Shown one piece after another: positions 10,371 to 21,363 of a DNA stretch of 64,000 nucleotides. Position numbers and translations under genes: made by a program. This stretch comes from Phyllostachys edulis (Eukaryota; Streptophyta; Magnoliopsida; Poales; Poaceae), in contig CM070566.1 in the NCBI GenBank assembly GCA_036346405.1, positions 12,953,533 through 13,017,532 on the forward strand, written 5' to 3'. Numbering within the stretch: position 1 is the first letter of the stretch; every line of letters starts with the position of its first letter. Under the pieces are notes generated by a model. That model ran no database searches, was not told the origin of the DNA, and saw nothing but the letters and a program-made list of their open reading frames with translations.

Positions 10371-10841
10371 ATACTTTTTTGTGTGTGCAGTTCATTTAAA
10401 GTTGTATTAAACTTGCACCTGCAAATGTGTTGTTTATGAGAGACTTCAATGCACAATGGAATATTTATTTAAATTCACTTTTATTTTGAACAAGAAAAAC
10501 AAGCGAAAAAATAATTTTATTTTTGAAATGTCAAAAAACTAACTCTTGAAATGATTAATCAAAATTTAAATTTTGAAATGGATAATCTCTATCAGGAAAC
10601 TAAATGTGAAAATTGACAGTGTTACTTTTTGTGCGTCGTGTAGTTAAAGACGTGAAATAATTTCAAACCAAGTGCAACTTAATAATTTAGACTTTTCTTG
10701 AGTGTGTAGAAATTTAAAACCCATCATCACACAAAGGGTCGACAGCAGCAATAAATCAGAGGCGGAGAAAAAAGGGGTCACATAGAATTTTGTGTTCAGG
10801 TGCCGCAATCAGCTTGATCATGAAAAGCCGTAAACGGCTCA
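10371..10841. repeat. Repeat R, copy 1 (AT-rich)
   Basis: This AT-rich non-coding stretch is also found at about 49386-49870 and, truncated, at 59701-59979. In all three it directly follows the Stowaway-like repeat. Copies 1 and 2 belong to the duplicated RLK segment, while copy 3 is independent of it. Confidence 0.6.
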
Positions 10842-11285
10842 TGTTGTGAACTAGCCTAACAAGGGTAAACATCCGTCGGAAAGATGTCGGACGGCGATAA
10901 GTAGAACGGTGCTAGGTAAAAGAGGACACGGATTAGGTAGGAATAGATCTCGAATAGCCAGTCAAAAGAACGACCACAACTAGACTTTAGAGACTAGGGA
11001 CTTGTTTATTCATCTTTGCTTGCTTGATAATGGATATATGATGTCTTTTTTATAGGGACGATCCGACTTGACTCCTAAGAAATAATCTCTATTTCTAAGA
11101 AAACTTATCTCTACTAGATGAAACATATCTCTAAAGAAGTAAACCCAATTAACAAGGAAACTAACTATTTATATTTATATTTCCCAACTACTAATGCACC
11201 CGCGTGATCTGCATAAACAGTACGCGGTTGCTACAGTGCCACATGTACTATTCACGCTCGTCAACAGTATTGCGTGACCATGACA
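10842..11285 (+). mobile_element. Solo LTR, 444 bp
   Basis: The block starts TGTTGTGAAC and ends CATGACA (TG...CA). It is missing from the duplicate segment, where sequence matching 10830-10841 runs directly into sequence matching 11286-11318 (CCCACCATCAATAG). Flanks GCTCA (10837-10841) and GCCCA (11286-11290) look like a 5-bp target duplication with one mutation. TATAGGGAC near 11053 may be the promoter TATA. Family (copia or gypsy) is undetermined because no coding part remains. Confidence 0.65.
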
Positions 11286-11420
11286 GCCCACCATCAATAG
11301 TTTTATATTCTTCTCGGCTAAGTACTAAGGCCTTGTTTGGTACCGTTCCAGATTCTCATTTTTCAGCTTTTGCCAAGTGGGATTCATATGAGCTGTAATC
11401 TCTCAATTGAACATCATACA

Positions 11421-11640
11421 TCATTTGGTACTAGTACTCAGATCATTATTTACATTTGACATTAAAAATAATGAAGCTAGAACGGTCCAAGTATACTTGG
11501 CCAGGGGACAAGACAGGAACAAATGTTCAACACTCCCCTCCCTGCCACAAAATTGACATAACTTCCACCATGGCAACCTCTTCTCAAAGGAGTAAGAATT
11601 AAGTTTCTCAGAAACAACCAAAGAAACACATACTTGTCGA
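11421..11640 (-). pseudogene. LINE zinc-binding domain (zf-RVT) fragment
   Basis: The minus-strand reading contains KRLPWWKLCQFCGREGSVEH, then LFLSCPLAK and W, the C-x2-C...E...HLF..CP.A...W pattern of the zinc-binding domain at the C-terminal end of plant LINE-1 ORF2 proteins. Only this scrap is present. There is no RT or endonuclease nearby and no poly-A tail, so it is a dead remnant. A 33-base direct repeat lies on each side (about 11407-11443 and 11889-11926). Confidence 0.65.
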
Positions 11641-11924
11641 TGATCTAGTATCGATCTTATGAATGAATATTCGGGAGTCTCCTAGAATTAAAACCACACA
11701 GAGAATGACACAGGGATTTAAACATGTTCAGACCTTCTCCAAGAGAATAACAACCCCACTCTTGTGTTACTGTATTGACTATGATGATTACAATCAGGAA
11801 GAAAACTAATGTCTTCTCCCAATCCACTTGCCCCTATGTCCATTGACTTTAACCTTTATATGGATGGTTAATAGCCGTCAATCAAGAAGAGAACATCATA
11901 CATCATCTAGTACTAGTACTCAGG

Positions 11925-12177
11925 GTGAGTTTTGTTGACAGTGAATACCTGTCAATCAAATTCTTTTTATGGATGGTTTACAAAACCATCAGTAAAATAG
12001 CAAAAACCGTCAGAAATAATTTCCTTGACAGTTAACCGCCAAACAAATTGAATTTTCCCGACTAGCTAGACCTGAAGGGATTTACCTGATGGTTACTCGT
12101 CAACAAAATTAAACCTAACGATTTTTTCTATTTTGCTGACGGTTTTCAACCGTGGGAAATATCCATTTTCTAGTGGT
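11925..12177. mobile_element. CACTA (En/Spm) terminal fragment
   Basis: The right edge reads CCATTTTCTAGTG, the inverse of CACTAGAAAATGG, the hallmark end of a CACTA transposon. Inside are many short subterminal copies of TGACGGTT/AACCGTCA and variants, in both orientations (for example 11972-11990, 12022-12032, 12139-12152), as expected for transposase-binding repeats. The opposite CACTA end and any transposase are not seen in the window, so this is a partial or deleted copy. Confidence 0.65.
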
Positions 12178-12179
12178 CT

Positions 12180-12391
12180 AGCATACGCTTTTTAATCTGC
12201 AAAAGAGTCGTGAAGGTGCCGATGAGTGTTGACGGAAATTAACATATCCGGGGATTGAGAATTCAACTTGTTAGCAGCTCTGCTGCTAGTTTTCAAAGAA
12301 AATAAATCGTGGGTAGTTTTCTTGAATTATTCACAGGGATTCAAGGCTAACACGCACGATCGCATTTGGGCCCAACTAGTTAGTGACAGCC
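12180..12391. repeat. Dispersed repeat, copy C (about 210 bp)
   Basis: It shares CTCGTGAAGGTGCCGATGAG and following sequence with 16170-16375 and 54220-54430. Non-coding. It is cut at its right end by the solo LTR at 12392. Confidence 0.6.
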
Positions 12392-15300
12392 TGTAACATC
12401 CCTTTTTTGGACGGTTAATAGTATTTACCGTTTCGGTTTTCGTTCTTCGCCGTATTTCAAATTAGCAAGTTAATTGCGAAAACTTCCTTTCTTCTCTCCG
12501 GTTTGTGTTTCAAATGTAATGTCCTTAGCATTTGAAATTCAAACTCCAGTTTGACCTCCCTTTCTTTCGGGCTCAGCCCATTTCCTCTCTTGGGCCAAGC
12601 CCATTTTCCTCCGGCCCAAGTCCCTTGCCCGACCCTTTTTCTTTTCCCCCCTGGCCATTTCCGGCCCCAGACCAGCACACAGCCACGGCATCGTTTCCCC
12701 CTGGCTCCTTCCTCTTGGCCCCTTCTTCTTGGCTGGTGCACCGGCGCTCCTCGCTCCTCCTCAGTGGGCCTTGGCGCCGCCTCTGCAGCTCTGTCACCGT
12801 GTCTCAAGAAGACGCCACCTCGACGCATTGCACTGCCGCCTGCATCTCGCACGCCACCGCTTCTGCGCGTTCGCTGGCGCGCCCCCGTCTTGTGAGCAGT
12901 AAGGAGCCGCCGCGCCGCCGCAGATCGCCGCCATCGCTAGCTCGAAGCCAAGACGCCATCGACGAGCAGTCCCATCCACACGCTGCGCTGCCACTGCCAG
13001 CCCTGAGCGCCTACGCACACCTTGGCAGCCATCATCACCCTAGCGTGCGCTTGAGTCGCCAGCTCCTCCCTTCAACGGCTCCAAGGCGCCCTTGCCAGCT
13101 ATAAAGCTTCCCCCTGTGCCCTTTCTCACCTTCACGCCGCCCCCGAGCTCCCGGAAAGAACCACCAAGCAGAGCACCGCCGTGCTCCCTTCTTGGCCGCG
13201 CCGCCTCGCCTCCTCGCCGCCGCTCCGGTGAGCGCCTCACCCGGCCGACCGCATCACGAGAAGCCCCACGACCCAAGGATCCCATCCCCTCCTCCCTGCT
13301 CCTTCCTCGTCGCCGAATCGAGCCGTCGTCGCTGCCCCTCTTCCTCCGCTCCGGGCCGCCGCTGCTGGACCATCTCGGGTTGCCTCGAGCTTCCCCGTCT
13401 CCGTGTGCTTCCTCTCCTCGGGGCGCACCATGCGCTGCTTACTTTGGTGCCTGCCTTGGCTTGCCCGAGCGCCTTCAAACCGGTGCTCCCTGTCGCCTTC
13501 TTGTCTTGCTGTCGCCGCGCCCGTCCCTCTCCGGCACCGCTGCTGCCGCTCATGGCCTCCTTGCCCCCACCGGAGCCCGTTCCGCTGCTCGCCCGCCTCC
13601 CCGCGCCACCACCTGTCGGCGCCGCCACCGCCTTTGAGCCGCCTCCACCGCCCTCTGCTCTCTACGGCCGAAGGCCATTTGGTTTGGGGATGAACCGGCC
13701 AAGGGCCCCACCTGTCATTGCCTTGAGCCCCCCTCTCTCCAGCTGCAAGTGGCCCCCCTTTTTCCTATTCCAGTGGACCAGCTCGCCTTGTGCGCATAGA
13801 CCCGGCCCACGGCACTGTGCTGTGGACCTTTTACTTTCTCTCTCTTTTAGTTCCCGTTCAATCTTCGGAAGCTCCGTTCTCTCTCGTCGTAACTCCGATT
13901 CAAGTGAAATTAGTTTATAAAAATTTATTAATTCAAGATCTTGCTAATGGCATAGGTCTTGTTCAATTTGGAGTTCATTTATTGTTCTTTATTATTTATT
14001 TCCTCTCTTTGCTTGTTTGTGCCCTTTTTCTGGTACGATCGTCCGATTAGGATTCGAAGACGCGGAGGATCTCCACTTCGATCAAGCACAAGATTGTCAA
14101 ACTCCTCTTACCTATATCCAAGGCGAGTCAATACTTTGATCATATTGATCCTACATTTTATGCAAACTATATTCATTTAAATTAACCAAAATTGCATGCT
14201 TTAATTACTTAATCAAATGTATGTTAAAGCTTAAGGTAGTTCAACACCCATTTGTTGATTAATTAATTAATATGTCATCCATTGATATTGAATCCATTAT
14301 TCCTTGTCACCTTAGTAAATATATGGTAATACTAGTTATAGGTTGTACTTAAGGGATATGCTAGTCTTGCTTAAGTACTGGGACATTAAATGTCCTAAAC
14401 ATCATTCTTCAAACATGAAAGGATTTGGGTAGTCATTGGTGGTCCATTGACTAAAAGGAATGGAATAATTTGGTTTTACTCCTCAAAACCCCAAGGATTG
14501 CTAAAACTATCTGGGCGGATGGTGAGGCGATGGGTGCTAACGAAGCACATGGTATGTGGAATGAACCGCCCAGATAACTCTAAAGACTTAATCTTGTCAC
14601 GACCTCCCGTGTTAAACAAGTACAACCACAAGTCTGCAAAGTGCAACTTGGCTTAGTAAAATTATTAAACTCTGAAAGTGTCTCACACGGTGGAGTAATG
14701 GAAATGCGCAAGCTTGGGTACATCCAGCTTGAATGGGTGCGTTGCCGGTAGTTGTGGGTAGTCCAAATCTACACCCAACGCTGTGAAGACAACGATCCCG
14801 CGCAACGTATGGGTGTAACCCCATATGGGTGAGATGACGAAAAGGGCAAGGTAGTTTGAAAGGTTATTGTGACGGTCGCTCAACTACATGACTACGGAAT
14901 CATGTGGGGTAACGAGTATGACTATCTCTTGTGGGTACAGTGTGCAACCTCTGTAGAGTCTAAACTGTTTAAACAGCCGTGCCTACGGTCAAAGGCGGAC
15001 ATGGGAATCATAACTTGAGTTAGTTCTATTTCAACAACTTTGTGGGTGGTATGGTAAATGGTGGAAGGGCTCACCTAGCCCTGTGTTGGATTTTACCTGA
15101 GTCGTCGAGCTCAGCGATGGTAGTAATTGGAGGCTGCTCCAATCAAAAAGATGCATAAGGTAGAGTTTCCGCCGGAGGGAACCTCTACTAAAATAAATAT
15201 TGCACAATTGCTCTCTTTATTAAAATGCAATTTGTTAAAATGCTAAGTGATAGGAATGTGTAATTATGATAATTCAAAACATTGCTTTAGCAAATAAAAG

Positions 15301-15881
15301 AATCTGAGCCATCATTGTTAAGCCTTGCATGTATATTATTGCATTGTGTGTTGGCTCGCGAGCACGAAAGTTGTGCTCATTCTCGCTGTTTCCCCCCCTA
15401 AACCCTCAGAAGCAGGAATCTCTGAAGACTACGCATTTTACAAGGATCTAGAAGCTGGAGGCCCAGGAGATAATGAAGCGTAGTTTAGTCTTTAGTTGTT
15501 CTAGTCTCACCCCAGTCTAGTTGACTCCGTCGGTGTTTGTGTGCATCCTATATTATCTGAGTCTTTGGGTAACATCGGACACACATGGGTTTCCCTAGTC
15601 ACTTGCCTGTGGAGAGATGTGCTCTCACCCCTTTTTGCTTCCGTTGTCACTTCCGCTACTTTTGTAATGTATTTAGTTTGGCCTGTTTGGCCCTTATTGT
15701 AAAACTTGACCCGATGCGGTCTATGTAAAGCTCTGAAGTGTTAATTAATGAATGGTATGGTTTTATCTACGCCATGTATATTTTGATTCAGCGATGTGTC
15801 TGTGAGTGCTAGCTACTGATCCAAGGAGTAGCACAGTGTTTTCACAGATGACTTGGATTCTCGGAATCCGGGTCCGAAACA
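12392..15881 (+). mobile_element. Solo gypsy-type LTR, 3.5 kb
   Basis: It opens TGTAACATCCC and ends GGTCCGAAACA. No primer-binding site, polypurine tract or coding region adjoins it, so it is probably a solo LTR left by recombination. The left flank CAGCC (12387-12391) recurs at the right junction (15880-15884), overlapping the final CA, and may be the 5-bp target duplication. A possible TATA box, GCTATAAAG, is at about 13099. The GC-rich block 12540-13800 gives long open frames, but they are proline/arginine/serine-rich without domains and I treat them as non-coding. The end sequence is related to 33600-33684, so the two LTRs belong to related families. Confidence 0.7.
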
Positions 15882-16169
15882 GCCATGGAAATATCTGCGG
15901 CTTGACGCCACCATGGGAACAAATTGTGGACGAAGGGATCCTTGTTTGCCCTTTCATACAAATTAAGAAGATGCAGACTCCTAAGCTTCCAAGTCCAACT
16001 TATTTTTCCTTCCACAGTTCCACTGACCCAATCGTCCCAAGCATTTGTAATTATCGAGATTCCTGTGAAGAAATATATTTGCGAGTCTTTTTAGTACTAT
16101 TTTTTGTTCCATCTAGGGGTGTCCTACCTCGACTTCCTGGTAATGCAGAAAGTAGACTTGATGGTCTTC
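15882..16169. other. Interval with no recognised gene
   Basis: This holds about 290 bases between the solo LTR and the next dispersed repeat. An open frame is present on the plus strand, but I recognise no domain in it. Confidence 0.3.
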
Positions 16170-16817
16170 CTGTCAACGCAAAAGACTCGTGAAGGTGCCG
16201 ATGAGTGTTGAAGTTGACGTATCCGGGGATTGAGAATTCAACTTGTTTGCAGCTCTCCTGCTACTTATCAAAGTATATCAATTATCCCTTTTTTAATTAT
16301 TCACAGGAATTCAAGGCTAGCCCTCGGAACACGCACGATTGCGTTTGGGCCCAACTAGTTAGTGTAACATCCAGTATAGGTATGATTGGATTCCATGTAA
16401 CATCCAACTGTGGCTTAACTTATTCAAATAACACTGCAAACATGTAACAGTAATCAGAAATAGTTTAGCCAAACTATCAATTATTTATTAATGATCATAA
16501 TTAAAGGGATAACAAGCACCTAGCCATACTTTTGGTTGCTATTGTGATGCTTGGAATCCAAAGCATAACCAACCATGCTTAAGCATTCAGTTAAACAAGG
16601 GCAGGGTTGTCAACGTTAATGGCCATATGCAAATTTGTTAAAAAAAAAAAAAACCAGAAACCAAACATTTGGGGGATTTTATGTTGAAAATATGGACAAT
16701 ATTTTAATTACAGATTTTATTATGAGGTAAAGATCGCAAATAAGTAAAGATGCATAAAACAATGCTAACAACAGGCAACTCAGTGTACTTCTAAACATAC
16801 ACAATAATAATATTATA
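16170..16817. repeat. Dispersed repeat, copy A (about 650 bp)
   Basis: Its left third matches copies C (12180-12391) and B (54216-54455). Its right two thirds, from CATGTAACATCCAACT, match 57795-58205. It is the uninterrupted form against which the 54456-57793 insertion can be seen. Non-coding and unclassified. Confidence 0.6.
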
Positions 16818-17240
16818 ACTGTTGTAAGAATAATTCATCCATCAGACTAATGGGGCCCGCCTCTCAGAAGACACGCATACAGACTCGAGAAATGTTATTG
16901 TGCTCATGAAAGACTACAATACCATTCGCTTGTACTCATAGTGTAGCTATCCCCAAGGGGTATTTTGGTCTTTTGTACAGGCTTGGGAGCCTATAAATAC
17001 CCTATGTATCCCTCATTTCAAGGGGAGCTCTCTTGAGCAATAAAGCAACCTATTAAAACTGGTGAGCCCTCGGAGGCTCCCTCTCCGGAGGTAACCCCCC
17101 GTTGGCTCACCGACAGGAGTAGGGCGGTCCTCTCAGACCCCCGAACCTGTATAAATCCTCGTGTCATTTTTTACCCTCATGGACGATGGCCCGTCAGACG
17201 GCCGACGTCCACCCCTCACTCGTGTTTGGTTTTTTCACAT
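16818..17240 (+). repeat. LTR-like segment
   Basis: It starts near TGTTGTAAG and carries CCTATAAATACCC (about 16989, TATA box), AGCAATAAAGC (about 17036, poly-A signal), then CGGAGGCTCCCTCTCCGGAG, and ends near TTTTTTCACA. This is the layout of a retrotransposon LTR, probably solo. No target duplication was found, so the ends are provisional. Confidence 0.5.
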
Positions 17241-17286
17241 TAGACGTATTTGCTGACACAAGCTTATACTTTGATCTAGTCTCGGT

Positions 17287-18639
17287 GAAGGCTTACAGAG
17301 AGAAATGAAGACCGAAGGAGGCTCGGTCTTGGCAATGGCGGCGGAAAGGCGCCACGAGGAGGAGACTCCCTGTTCAAAGAAACCGAAATATACCCATTGA
17401 GAAAGCTGGAGTGAGGCCAGGAGATGGTCACCAAGCACGAAATCGAGGAACAACTCGCCAGAACGACAATGGGGATGAAAGGGAAGCTTTTCGGCTGAAA
17501 TAGAAAGAATTCCAAAAATCCCCGAGCTCCTGCGGATGGATGGACAAATTGACCGAGGGGAAATGCTTAGTAGGTTAAAGCATGCATGGTGACACGCATA
17601 AAAGAAAATAGTCACTCACCGTAGATGAGATTTGCACGGCGGTGTCACTTGGTGCGTGCTCTGGGCGTGCTCTAGAGCCGAGGGTGAGGACCGGGAGCTA
17701 CAAGGCGAGAGAGAAGCCCGAGTTAGAGAAAATGGGAACGGCGTCGAAGAAGAAAGAAAATGGAGCGGTCGCGGCTGTGCTTACCTGGACGGAGGAGAGC
17801 TCAAGGCCTCCTTCTCTCTCACGGCCGAAGAGAGAAGTGAGGGGAGAAGAAGGGGTAACGCCGGTTTTGAGCGAGTCCAAAGACGGAGATAGACACGGTG
17901 TGAAGTGGAGATGCTCCCGGGTTGGTCACAGAGGGCGGTGCGTGACGGCATGACCTGGCGAAGACGGAGGCGCGGCAGAGCGGCGCGGGCGCGTGGCGCA
18001 CGCACTCTGTACGAGCGGGCAGAGGTAGATGACGACCCTGATGCGCGGGCCCAGCATGTCAATGGCACAAAAATGGCACGCCCGAGTGTGGTTCAACCAA
18101 GTCAAGTGGTGCGGTTCGGACTCAAGTCTGGTTTGAGTCCGAAGAACAGTGCCGAGGTTTGACTGATTTGAAAACAAAAACCCCCCACTTTGACTAGGGT
18201 AGAAAATATAGCAAATAAATTTCAAAAATTCTAAAATTTTTCGAGGAGGTTCTTGGGATGTTCTGGTACCCAAATAAAATTTTAAACCCCACTGTTCAAG
18301 ATTTAATTTGTATAATTTAAATTCAACTTAAAATAGGTCTTTGATTTGTGTTTGAATTTTCTAGGGGGTGAATTAGGTTCCAAAAATTTGGGAAAATTTT
18401 TATCAATTCATGATAATTATTTCAGTATTTGAATAAATTATTTCTAGAGGATTATCACAAGTTTTTGTTCCTATTTTCTTTTGGAACTTCAATTTGAGTT
18501 GTATGTTTTCTTTGTTTTCAACAATTTCAAATTCAACAAATTATGCAAAAACTACATAAAACCAATGCATGTTCAAAAGTTTTAAATTCTCCTCATTCTT
18601 ATACATTTGAAATACAAAACTAATATTTGGGATGTTACA
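17287..18639 (-). repeat. 3' LTR, truncated
   Basis: On the minus strand it begins TGTAACATCCC at 18639, right after the polypurine tract, and is highly similar to 25880-27248, with a few indels such as a short deletion at about 17330. It ends abruptly at about 17287, beyond which sequence is unrelated. Confidence 0.85.
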
Positions 18640-18653
18640 AATCTCCCCCCTTT
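18640..18653 (-). other. Polypurine tract
   Basis: On the minus strand AAAGGGGGGAGATT directly precedes the LTR start TGTAACATCCC. Confidence 0.7.
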
Positions 18654-18877
18654 ACAAAAGATCTCGACCCCGAGATCTGGGTAGGTCGGGAGTCGGACAG
18701 GAAGGTTCTAAAAGATTACACAACATCTGTTGTCTTGATTTCCTTTAAAGATAGTACTAGGATATACTTAACAAGGTTACAAGGAGTGGTTAAAATATTT
18801 TCCTTTCCATTGCTTTGTTTAACCTTTCCTTTCTTGATTCGAAGGCACTTTTAGCAGAAGGAAAAAGATCTGGATAT

Positions 18878-19789
18878 TCATTTCAGCATAAGGTCTTCAC
18901 GTTCCCAAGTTGCTTCATCTTCGGAATGATTTGTCCACTGAATTTTAAGGAACTTAATGGCATGATTCCTTGTCCTTCGTTCAACTTCTTCAAGGATGCG
19001 AAAAAGACGCTCACTGTAGGTCAGATCCTCTTGTACATCAAGACCTTCCAAAGGAGCTTGTTCGGTTGGGACACGAAGGCACTTCTTCAGCTGGGACACA
19101 TGGAATATGTTGTGTACCCCGGAAAGTGCAGCGGGCAACTCCAACTTATAGGCCACAGCTCCTCTCCTTTCCATGATGCAGAAAGGTCCAACATATCGAG
19201 GTGCCAATTTACCTTTGACGCCAAATCTTCGAGTGCCCTTCAAAGGAGTGACTTTGAGATAAACAAAATCATTTTGTTCAAAGCTCAACTCGCGACGACG
19301 ACGATCTGCATAGCTCTTTTGTCGTGATTGAGCCGTGCGCAATCGGTCTCGTATCAACCGAACTTGATCTTCGGCCTCTTGGATTGAGTCCAGGCCAAAG
19401 AGTGGTCTTTCGCCAGTCTCAGACCAATTCAACGGGGTGCTACACCTTCTCCCATATAAAGCCTCGAATGGTGCCATGCCGAGACTAGCTTGAAAGCTAT
19501 TGTTGTAGGAGAACTCGACAAAAGGCAAACATTTCTCCCAATTCTTCCCATAGGAGAGAACACAAGCGCGGAGCATATCTTCCAAAACTTGATTTACTCT
19601 TTCAGTTTGGCCATCAGTTTGAGGGTGGTATGCAGTGCTGAAAGAAAGGCGAGTCCCCATAGCCTCATGCAAGTTTTTCCAAAACCGGGCGGTGAAGAGG
19701 AACCACGATCTGAAATAATGGTCTTTGTACCCCATGCAAGCATACGATGCGGGATATGTAGAGGTTCGCCAAACGACTCAAGACCGAGA
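18878..19789 (-). pseudogene. Integrase core and chromodomain (Tekay-like)
   Basis: The minus-strand frame from 19735 gives FTARFWKNLHEAMGTRL and AYHPQTDGQTERVNQ (catalytic Glu region), NWEKCLPFVEFSYNN, YGRRC, the GPF/Y module (RYVGPFCIMER), HNIFHVSQLKKC and a chromodomain (RILEEVERRTRN...EATWE). The stretch between the first catalytic Asp (19790 side) and FTARFW is disturbed by frameshifts around 19735-19790, which destroy the second-Asp segment. The product would insert cDNA into chromosomes. This copy is broken. Confidence 0.82.
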
Positions 19790-20600
19790 TCAAGACGACA
19801 GAAGAAAATGGGCTACTTTTGTCAACCGATCAATGACAACCCAGATGACATCTTTTCCCGCAGAGGTACGAGGTAGACCGGTGATGAAATCCATTCCGAT
19901 GGAATCCCACTTCCACTTAGGAATGGGAAGAGGCTGCAACATGCCCGCTGGTCGCTGATGTTTGGCCTTCACTCGGCGACATACATCGCACTCAGCAACG
20001 AATTTTGCAATCTCTCTCTTCATTCAGGTCCACCAGAATCTCTGCCGGAGATCTTGATACATCTTCGTGGCCCCGGGATGAATGGACAAAGGAGAGTCAT
20101 GGGCTTCGCAGAGGATTAAGTCCCGCAATTCCACAACCTTCGGAACAACAAGATGTGATCCGAACCATACGACTCCATGGTCATCTTCCGAGAAACACTT
20201 GGCTGTTCCGTTCTTGATATTCTGCTTGATCTGATTCACACCTTCATTTGATTGTTGAGCAGCCTTGATCTGGTCCTCCAAGGTGGATTGCACCTCTAAG
20301 GCAGCGAGAAAACCATGCTCAACCACTCCTAAGTTGAGCCGCTGAAATTCTTCATGAAGGGCGGGCTGCTGCTCCTTGAGCATCAAGGTATTACAATAAA
20401 CCTTGCGACTGAGAGCATCGGCAACGACATTAGCCTTGCCCGGATGATAATGGAGACCCATGTCATAATCTTTGATCAATTCCAACCACCTTCTTTGTCT
20501 AAGGTTCAGATCTGTTTGGGTGAACAAATACTTCAAACTTTTGTGGTCGAATACACTTCGCAACGGTTACCGATGAGGTAATGTCACCAAATTTTTAGCG
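19790..20600 (-). pseudogene. RNase H end and integrase N-terminus (Tekay-like)
   Basis: The minus-strand frame reads DHKSLKYLFTQTDLNLRQRR and KANVVADALSR (end of RNase H and linker), then the integrase zinc region (H...H then CDVCRRVK) and the first catalytic Asp, SIGMDFITGLP. An in-frame TGA at about 20024-20026 replaces an expected Arg after FWWT, in line with a CGA-to-TGA (C-to-T) change. A break at about 20565-20611 separates it from the RNase H start. Confidence 0.82.
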
Positions 20601-20610
20601 CATGGACCAC

Positions 20611-21363
20611 TCAAGCTAGTTCCAAGTCATTGGTTGGATAATTGAGCTCATGAGGTCTCAATTGCCTTGATGCATAAGCCACTACCTTGCCCTCTTGCAT
20701 AAGAACACAACCGAGTCCTTGTCGAGAAGCATCACAATAGATATCGAAGCTTTGGTGGACGTCGGGAAGAACAAGAACTGGAGCTGTGGTTAATCTTTTC
20801 TTGAGTTCTTGAAAACTCTTCTCACAATCAGTGGACCACACATACTTCTTGTCCTTCTTGAGCAACTCGATCATCGGCTTTGCAATCTTGGAGAAGTTCT
20901 CAATAAAGCGATGATAGTATCCCGCTAAACCGAGAAAACTCCTCACTTCGGTCACCGACCTGGGCTGACCCCATGAAAGCATATCACTGACCTTGCCAGG
21001 ATCCATGGCTATGCCTTCTGCTGAAAGCACATGGCCCAAGAATGCCACTTCTTTCAACCAAAACTCGCACTTGCTGAACTTCGCATAAAGTTGATACTCA
21101 CGCAGCTTTCCCAACACAATCTTTAGATGTTCAGCATGCTCTTCGTCATTCCTCGAGTAGATGAGGATATCATCAATGAAGACCACCACAAACTTGTCTA
21201 AATACTTCATGAATACCATATTCATAAGATTCATGAACATGGCAGGAGCATTCGTCAAGCCGAAAGACATGACTATACACTCGTACAGTCCGTAGCGAGT
21301 AGAGAAAGCCGTCTTCGGAATATCTTTAGACCTGATTCGGACTTGATGGTAGCCCAATCTCAT
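20611..21363 (-). pseudogene. Reverse transcriptase palm and RNase H start (Tekay-like)
   Basis: A 250-residue open frame: RLGYHQVRI, then PKTAFSTRYGLYE, MSFGLTNAPAMF, the catalytic FIDDIL (around residues 67-72), SKCEFW, FLGHVLS, FLGLAGYYHRFI and the RNase H start IYCDASRQGLGCVL. It is the best preserved part of pol. It is separated from the RT N-terminus by a frameshift at about 21360-21395. Confidence 0.87.

Noticed and set aside
12457..13920. Several long overlapping ORFs on both strands (up to 242 codons)
   Set aside because: They lie in the GC-rich part of a solo LTR, are rich in Pro, Arg and Ser, overlap in many frames and show no domain.
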